Source: SIRX01 sp965213905 | Lineage (GTDB): Bacteria; Actinomycetota; Rubrobacteria; Rubrobacterales; Rubrobacteraceae | NCBI GenBank assembly: GCA_965213905.1 | Contig: OZ243922.1 | Coordinates: forward strand, 1-64,000 | Direction: 5' to 3' | Length of the DNA stretch: 64,000 bases | Part shown: positions 59,675 to 64,000 of the stretch, one piece after another | Layout: every line of letters starts with the position of its first letter | How positions within the stretch are numbered: position 1 is the stretch's first letter | Made by a program: the position numbers and the translations under genes | The notes under the pieces: generated by a model | Database searches by the model: none | What the model saw: the letters and a program-made list of their open reading frames with translations, nothing else | What the model was told of the DNA's origin: nothing

Positions 59675-60463
59675 CTGACCCGCGTAGGCGTAATAGGGGC
59701 CGGCAAGATCGGCGGCTCTCTCCTGGTCCGCCTCGCGGAGTCCGGCAACTTCGACCTCCGGGTGAGCGACGTTCATCCGGAATACCTGAAGCCGTACAAC
59801 GAAAAATACGGTATTGGCGTCGCGCACTCGAACGCCGAATTAGCCGAGAACAGCGACATCGTCACGGTCGCCGTAAAGCCCTGGGACGTAGGTTCGGTTC
59901 TAGAAGGTATCTCCTCATCGTTTGACGGAGGGGAGAAAGCCGTCGTCAGCGTGGCCGCCGGGGTTACCATTGACGGTATCTCGGAAAAGTTGCCCCCCGG
60001 TACGCCGGTACTGCGGGTGATGCCAAACGTGTGCGCTTCGGTTGGGCTAGGTTCCGCGGTGGTGACGGCAAACGAGGCCGGCGGGGAGTGGATGCCATCT
60101 ATACTGGAGATGTTCGGCCACGTTGGTGAGGTGACGGAGCTCCCGGAGCGGCTGTTCGACGCGGCCACGGCGCTCCACGGGTCCGGCCCGGCCTACGTCT
60201 CGCTCTTCGCCGACGCCCTTATACAAGCCGGTGTCCGGGAGGGAATACCCCGGGACGTTGCCCGGAAGTTGGTAGTGGGCACTATAGAGGGTACGGCGGT
60301 TTTGCTAAAAGAACGCAGCGCCCATCAAGTGCGCGACGAGGTGATGACGCCCGGTGGTACGACCGCGGCGGCTTTTGTCGCCATGGAAAAGGCCGGTTTC
60401 GTCGGGGCCGTGTACGATGGGGTTAACGCGGCGACAGAGCAGTCAAAGGGGCTCGGCAAGTGA
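59675..60463 (+). CDS. proC: Pyrroline-5-carboxylate reductase, CTG start
   Basis: About 262 residues, last step of proline synthesis. The NADPH-binding signature VGVIGAGKIGGSL is encoded upstream of the first ATG/GTG/TTG that gives a usable start, and the C-terminal signature is DEVMTPGGTTAAAF. The frame is closed by a TAA at 59669; the only near-cognate codons before the glycine motif are ATC 59672 and CTG 59675, and CTG gives MTRVGVIGAG. A start at 59762 would remove the dinucleotide site. Gene location between sepF and yggT is common. Confidence 0.92.
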   Translation: MTRVGVIGAGKIGGSLLVRLAESGNFDLRVSDVHPEYLKPYNEKYGIGVAHSNAELAENSDIVTVAVKPWDVGSVLEGISSSFDGGEKAVVSVAAGVTIDGISEKLPPGTPVLRVMPNVCASVGLGSAVVTANEAGGEWMPSILEMFGHVGEVTELPERLFDAATALHGSGPAYVSLFADALIQAGVREGIPRDVARKLVVGTIEGTAVLLKERSAHQVRDEVMTPGGTTAAAFVAMEKAGFVGAVYDGVNAATEQSKGLGK

Positions 60464-60801
60464 TGATCACGCTTCTACAGACGTTCTCGTACAATATCGC
60501 CGATTTGCTAATAGACATTATTACTTACGCCTACTACATACTGTTCGGTTTCATTATCGCGTCTATTTTGTTTAGTTGGTTTCCGGGGTATCCGTCGAGC
60601 AGTTTTCTGCAGGCGATCTACGATGCCGTAAGGGCCGTTGCGGACCCCATTCTGATGCCGATCCGTAGTCGTATACCGCCTCTCAGGTTAGGAGGGTTCG
60701 GGATAGATCTATCACCGATTATCGCGCTGCTCGGGATCTGGATAGCGCGAAGCCTGCTCACGACGATAGTAAACGTCTTTTTACGACCTGTTTTGGGGTG
60801 A
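60463..60801 (+). CDS. YggT-family membrane protein
   Basis: 112 residues with two hydrophobic hairpins. The signatures ILFSWFPG, RAVADPILMPIRSRIPPL and IDLSPIIALL fit the YGGT family, small membrane proteins linked to osmotic stress and division. The ATG overlaps the proC stop (TGATG); a GTG at 60460 is adjacent. Confidence 0.92.
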   Translation: MITLLQTFSYNIADLLIDIITYAYYILFGFIIASILFSWFPGYPSSSFLQAIYDAVRAVADPILMPIRSRIPPLRLGGFGIDLSPIIALLGIWIARSLLTTIVNVFLRPVLG

Positions 60802-60807
60802 TATAGC

Positions 60808-61674
60808 GTGGCGATCAAGCCGATAGACGTAAGGCGTAAGGAATTCAAGAACAGCCTGCGGGGCTACAACGCCGATCAGGTGGACGACTTCCTGGATACC
60901 GTCGCGGACGAGTACGAACGTTCCTACTCCGAAAACCTGCGGTTGAGGGAGGAGATCTCCAACCTCCGCGAACGCCTGGAGCAGTTCGAGAAGCTGGAAA
61001 ACTCGATCCAGTCAGCCCTCGTTCACGCGGAGTCCGCCGCAAACGATTTGCGGGACAGCGCCTCTACCGAGGCCGAAAACCTCCGCAACAACGCAGACCG
61101 GGAGGCGGAACTTATCGTCAAGGAAGCCCGCGAACGCGCCCAGCAAACCCTGGCTGAATCTTCCATCAAGGTCGAGCGTGCACAAGACTCCTACGAAGCC
61201 CTGAAGAAAGCCAAGCAAAACTTCGCCGCGGACTTTCGCCATCTCCTGCGCTCCTACATAGCGGTAATGGATAATGTGGACCTCGTATCCGTCCAGGAGA
61301 TAGAATCCTCCCTGCGCGAGCGCCTGGACTGGGAGGCCATCGCCGCCGCCCGTAAAGCCGCCGAACAAGAGCAGGTGGATGACGACGCCCGGTTGGACGA
61401 CCAGCCGACAGGCCCTCTCTCGGAAGACGACCCTGAACCTGAAGTAGAAGAACCAGAGGTAGAGCCTTCTAACGTCGAAGACGATGGGGAAGAGGCGGTA
61501 GCCTCGGACTCTGAAGCTTCGGAGGAGGTTGACCAAGAAGATGCCGCGCCGGTAGGGGAAGAGGCCGGGGCCGACGGGCAGTCCAATGGGGATGCGAAAT
61601 CGGAGCAGGACGAGCAACGCAAGAGCGCCGAGAAAGATTCCCGGGCCAGCCGGTTCCTACGCCGTCGTGGCTAA
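60808..61674 (+). CDS. divIVA: DivIVA/Wag31-like polar and septal scaffold
   Basis: 288 residues. The N-terminal lipid-binding DivIVA domain (PIDVRRKEFKNSLRGYNADQ then DDFLDTVADEYE) is followed by coiled coils to about residue 180 and a strongly acidic low-complexity tail (Glu/Asp/Ala/Ser) with a basic last segment. It recognises curved membranes and directs polar or septal growth. A GTG start lies 6 nt after yggT. Confidence 0.94.
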   Translation: MAIKPIDVRRKEFKNSLRGYNADQVDDFLDTVADEYERSYSENLRLREEISNLRERLEQFEKLENSIQSALVHAESAANDLRDSASTEAENLRNNADREAELIVKEARERAQQTLAESSIKVERAQDSYEALKKAKQNFAADFRHLLRSYIAVMDNVDLVSVQEIESSLRERLDWEAIAAARKAAEQEQVDDDARLDDQPTGPLSEDDPEPEVEEPEVEPSNVEDDGEEAVASDSEASEEVDQEDAAPVGEEAGADGQSNGDAKSEQDEQRKSAEKDSRASRFLRRRG

Positions 61675-61702
61675 TAATGCCCCGCGAAACTTCGAAGAAA
61701 TT

Positions 61703-61870
61703 GTGACGCCCGGCCTGGAAGTTACGCTTGGTGCACAAAGCGCGTGTTCGGAAGGCCCCCGCGGTGACGAAGTCTTGGAAAGAGGGACCACCAACCGGAA
61801 AAGGTTAGTGCGGATCCAAGACGTGGGCTATGTTCGGGACAAAGAGTATCTCGAAAACTTCTTGGTGTAA
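61703..61870 (+). CDS. Small hypothetical ORF between divIVA and rluD
   Basis: A GTG-started frame of 55 residues ending RIQDVGYVRDKEYLENFLV fills most of the gap. A longer version from ATG 61586 overlaps divIVA. I recognise no family. Cysteine appears once, there is no membrane segment, and codon use is not clearly coding. In related genomes this position often holds lspA or a DksA/TraR-type gene, neither of which is seen. Confidence 0.3.
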   Translation: MTPGLEVTLGAQSACSEGPRGDEVLERGTTNRKRLVRIQDVGYVRDKEYLENFLV

Positions 61871-61873
61871 GTT

Positions 61874-62770
61874 TTGTCTTCCGAAACGTTCGCTGTGGGG
61901 CCCGGGGAATCGGGAGAACGTTTGGACCTGGTTTCAACCCGGCGTCTGGGAATAAGTCGTAGTGTTGTGCAGCGTCTGATCAAGGACGGCCGGCTACTCG
62001 TGGACGGTGAAAGACGTTCGGCTTCTCACAGGTTGAACGGCAAGGAAAACGTCGAAGCCTGGCTGCCGCCTTCCGGCCTTCACCCAGAAAACAACCCGGT
62101 CCCGATAGTCTTCGAAGACGAACACATCTTGGTGGTGGACAAACCGGCCGGTCTCGTAGTGCATCCCGGCGCCGGCAACCCTTCGGGTACGCTGGTCAAC
62201 GCCCTGCTGGACAAGGGTATAACGGGTGGCGGGGACCCTGTCAGGCCCGGCGTGGTCCACCGTTTGGACCGGGATACTTCGGGGTTGATAGTACTGGCTA
62301 AAAGCGAGGCGGCGTATTCCAAACTGGTGGAAATGCTTTCGGGGAGGCGGGTGGAGCGCGTTTACCGTGCGGTCGTCGTCGGGACCGGCTTACCACCGTT
62401 TGGGACCGTAGACTCGCCCGTCGGGCGCGATCCGGAAAACCCGACGCTGATGGCCGCCGGGGTGGGTAAAAACGCCGTTACACACTTTGAAGTTTTGGAT
62501 AAGGCTCAGGGACACAGCATGCTCCGGGTTCGGCTCCAGACCGGTAGGACGCACCAGATCCGGGTCCACCTCTCCGCCATCGGGTATCCGGTCTACGCCG
62601 ATCCGCTGTACGGTGAGACCGTGGAGGGAGAAAGGCTCTGGCTGCACGCCGAAAGGCTGTCGTTCGAACACCCCGTTACCGGCCAACCCGTCGGGTTACA
62701 GTCCGGGATACCGGCGGATTTACGGTCTTCCGCCGGACGCCTGGGATTCAGTGCGGATGAGGCTTCTTGA
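61874..62770 (+). CDS. rluD: RluA/RluD-family rRNA pseudouridine synthase
   Basis: 298 residues. An N-terminal S4 RNA-binding domain (about 15-75, GISRSVVQRLIKDGRLLVDG) precedes the catalytic domain with VVHRLDRDTSGLIVLAK, whose Asp attacks uridine. RTHQIRVHLSAIGYPVYAD is the C-terminal family motif. It modifies 23S rRNA; exact sites cannot be inferred. A TTG start lies 3 nt after the small ORF. The rluD-pyrR-pyrB order is common. Confidence 0.94.
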   Translation: MSSETFAVGPGESGERLDLVSTRRLGISRSVVQRLIKDGRLLVDGERRSASHRLNGKENVEAWLPPSGLHPENNPVPIVFEDEHILVVDKPAGLVVHPGAGNPSGTLVNALLDKGITGGGDPVRPGVVHRLDRDTSGLIVLAKSEAAYSKLVEMLSGRRVERVYRAVVVGTGLPPFGTVDSPVGRDPENPTLMAAGVGKNAVTHFEVLDKAQGHSMLRVRLQTGRTHQIRVHLSAIGYPVYADPLYGETVEGERLWLHAERLSFEHPVTGQPVGLQSGIPADLRSSAGRLGFSADEAS

Positions 62771-62795
62771 CGCGGTATATGCTGTCTGGTAGCTT
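62767..62795 (+). promoter_or_regulatory. Candidate pyr operon promoter
   Basis: TTGACG (62767-62772), a 17-bp spacer and TAGCTT (62790-62795), overlapping the rluD stop. Transcription would begin near 62802, giving a leader of about 50 nt that contains the PyrR-type hairpin. Confidence 0.5.
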
Positions 62796-62825
62796 ACCCG
62801 TCAACTTGGCATCCGACCTTTAACG

Positions 62826-62841
62826 GCGCCCGGCGAGGCGC
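62826..62841 (+). promoter_or_regulatory. PyrR-binding hairpin upstream of the pyrR ribosome site
   Basis: GCGCC-CGGCGA-GGCGC forms a 5-bp GC stem with a hexaloop. The sequence CCGGCGAGG matches the PyrR recognition consensus CCNGNGAGG. It ends 1-2 nt before the AAGGAGGAG Shine-Dalgarno (62843-62851), so PyrR bound with UMP could block translation directly. No attenuator terminator is seen. Confidence 0.6.
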
Positions 62842-62854
62842 GAAGGAGGAGAAA

Positions 62855-63415
62855 TTGCAAAGATCCGGCGCCAACGTACGACAATGCACGATCTCGGAAA
62901 ACCTCACGGCGGACGGCGTTAGCCGATCCCTACGCCGTATCTCCCACGAAATCCTCGAACGCAACGCTTCAAACCTCGATAGCCTGGCCCTCATAGGCGT
63001 TTTGACCCGCGGGGCTCCCCTGGCCCGCAGGATCTCGGAAAATTTAAAGCAGTTCGAGCGTCTCGAAGTGCCCGTAGGCTCTCTGGACATCACGTTGCAC
63101 AGGGATGATCTGGAAAGCCCGGAGCCCGAGGTGCGGGAAAGTCACGTCCCGTTCGACGTTGAGGGGAAGACCGTGATCCTGGTTGACGACGTGCTCTTTA
63201 CGGGTAGAACCGCCCGGGCCGCGATGGACGCGTTGCTTGAGTTGGGGCGTCCGGCGGCGGTGAGGCTCGCGATACTGGTTGATAGGGGTCACAGAGAATT
63301 GCCGATCCGGGCGGACTACGTCGGGAAAAACATGCCCACCTCGCTGGGGGAGCGGGTGTTGGTCAAGCTGGAGGAAACGGACGGGGAGGACGGGGTGGTC
63401 ACCGTTGAACGATAG
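62855..63415 (+). CDS. pyrR: Bifunctional pyr operon regulator / uracil phosphoribosyltransferase
   Basis: 186 residues, type I phosphoribosyltransferase fold. The PRPP loop is VILVDDVLFTGRTARAA, and VPVGSLDITLHRDD and VDRGHRELPIRADYVGKN are PyrR signatures. It senses UMP/PRPP and binds its own mRNA leader. A TTG start has AAGGAGGAG 3-4 nt upstream. It overlaps pyrB by 11 nt. Confidence 0.95.
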   Translation: MQRSGANVRQCTISENLTADGVSRSLRRISHEILERNASNLDSLALIGVLTRGAPLARRISENLKQFERLEVPVGSLDITLHRDDLESPEPEVRESHVPFDVEGKTVILVDDVLFTGRTARAAMDALLELGRPAAVRLAILVDRGHRELPIRADYVGKNMPTSLGERVLVKLEETDGEDGVVTVER

Positions 63416-64000
63416 AAACTTGCTCACGCTGGATAACGTGGGCCGGGAAGACTTGCGCGGGATGCTGGATCTGGCGAAAGATTCGGCGCTCGGTCGGGTT
63501 TTGCGACCCCTCGAAGGGAAGACGGTTTGCATGGCGTTCTTCGAGTCCTCGACCCGGACCTCGGCCTCGTTCGAGCTCGCGGCGCGGCGGGCCGGGGCGG
63601 ACGTGATCCCGCTCTCCGAAAAAGGTTCGGCTATCTCTAAGGGTGAATCTCTCATAGACACCGTCGTAACCCTGGACAGCCTCGACACGGACGTACTGGT
63701 GTTGCGCCACCCCGCCGCGGGAGCCGCCCAACTCGCCGCCCGTAACACCGGGGCGGCTGTGGTAAACGCCGGCGACGGTTGCGGGCAACACCCAACCCAG
63801 GCCCTGCTAGACCTCTATGCACTCTCTGGAGCGCTCGGCGGCTTCGAGGAGCTAGAGGGACGCAAGATAGCCATTTTGGGCGACGTATTGCACAGCAGGG
63901 TGGCCCGCAGCGTAATATCGGCCTCCGGGGCCGCCGGTATGGAAGTGGCGCTCGTCGCGCCGCGCACGCTGCTGCCGGCCGACCACGAGACCTGGAGCCT
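63405..64000 (+). CDS. pyrB: Aspartate carbamoyltransferase catalytic subunit, partial
   Basis: The first ~198 residues are visible; the gene runs off the window. The carbamoyl-phosphate site is FFESSTRTSASFELAARR, followed by SAISKGES, LRHP and GDGCGQHPTQALLDL, which identify ATCase rather than ornithine carbamoyltransferase. It commits aspartate to pyrimidine synthesis. A TTG start lies inside the pyrR end, so pyrR and pyrB are translationally coupled. Confidence 0.95.
   Translation, partial: MNDRNLLTLDNVGREDLRGMLDLAKDSALGRVLRPLEGKTVCMAFFESSTRTSASFELAARRAGADVIPLSEKGSAISKGESLIDTVVTLDSLDTDVLVLRHPAAGAAQLAARNTGAAVVNAGDGCGQHPTQALLDLYALSGALGGFEELEGRKIAILGDVLHSRVARSVISASGAAGMEVALVAPRTLLPADHETWS

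Overview
This window looks like a chromosomal core segment of a high-G+C, Gram-positive-type bacterium, most probably an actinobacterium of the Rubrobacter lineage. The placement is inferred. DivIVA and SepF sit at the end of a complete-looking division cluster. The same stretch also carries mreBCD-rodA, comEA-comEC, tig-clpP-clpX and a pyrR-pyrB start. Start codons are heavily shifted to GTG and TTG, many neighbouring genes overlap as GTGA or ATGA, and the gene set is almost entirely housekeeping. I see no phage, insertion sequence, CRISPR array, rRNA or toxin locus.

Layout. Positions 1-4.9 kb hold a small variable end: a MerR regulator with its own long-spacer promoter, a degenerate CPBP membrane protein, an LCP cell-wall ligase and a CPA2-type cation/proton antiporter. 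Positions 5-14.6 kb run tRNA-Leu, tig-clpP-clpX, valS-folC, a tiny membrane ORF plus a zinc-ribbon membrane protein, ndk, maf and radC. Positions 14.7-24.4 kb carry the elongation genes mreB-mreC-mreD-rodA, then rplU-rpmA-obgE-nadD-rsfS, tRNA-Ala, comEA-comEC and holA; rpsT lies on the opposite strand. Positions 24.8-38.5 kb form a long run: lepA, hrcA-dnaJ, rsmE, hinT, yqeY, phoH, a 7TM-HD protein, ybeY, a fused undecaprenol kinase/PAP2 protein, cdd, era, deoC, recO and dgt. ppc (minus) and dnaG (plus) are divergent at 41.4 kb. tRNA-Asn and a CAT-anticodon tRNA follow.

Positions 43.7-61.7 kb are the division and cell wall (dcw) cluster: mraZ-rsmH-ftsL-pbp-murF-mraY-murD-ftsW-murG-murC-ftsQ-ftsA-ftsZ, then pgeF-yggS-sepF-proC-yggT-divIVA. 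murE, murB and ddl are missing from it. rluD and the pyrimidine genes pyrR and pyrB (cut by the window end) close the window.

I found no obviously new multi-gene system. The observations most worth checking are at the level of gene expression and nucleic-acid structure. mraZ and proC appear to start at CTG, and phoH has a strong Shine-Dalgarno sequence but no ATG, GTG or TTG. Several genes have a -10-like hexamer 6-7 nt before an SD-less start, which suggests leaderless mRNAs. murF contains a perfect four-tract G5 quadruplex motif. The ftsZ-pgeF junction has a perfect 13-bp hairpin. Intact-looking MraZ boxes and a PyrR-type binding hairpin suggest autoregulation. One protein fuses a lipid kinase to a lipid phosphatase domain.
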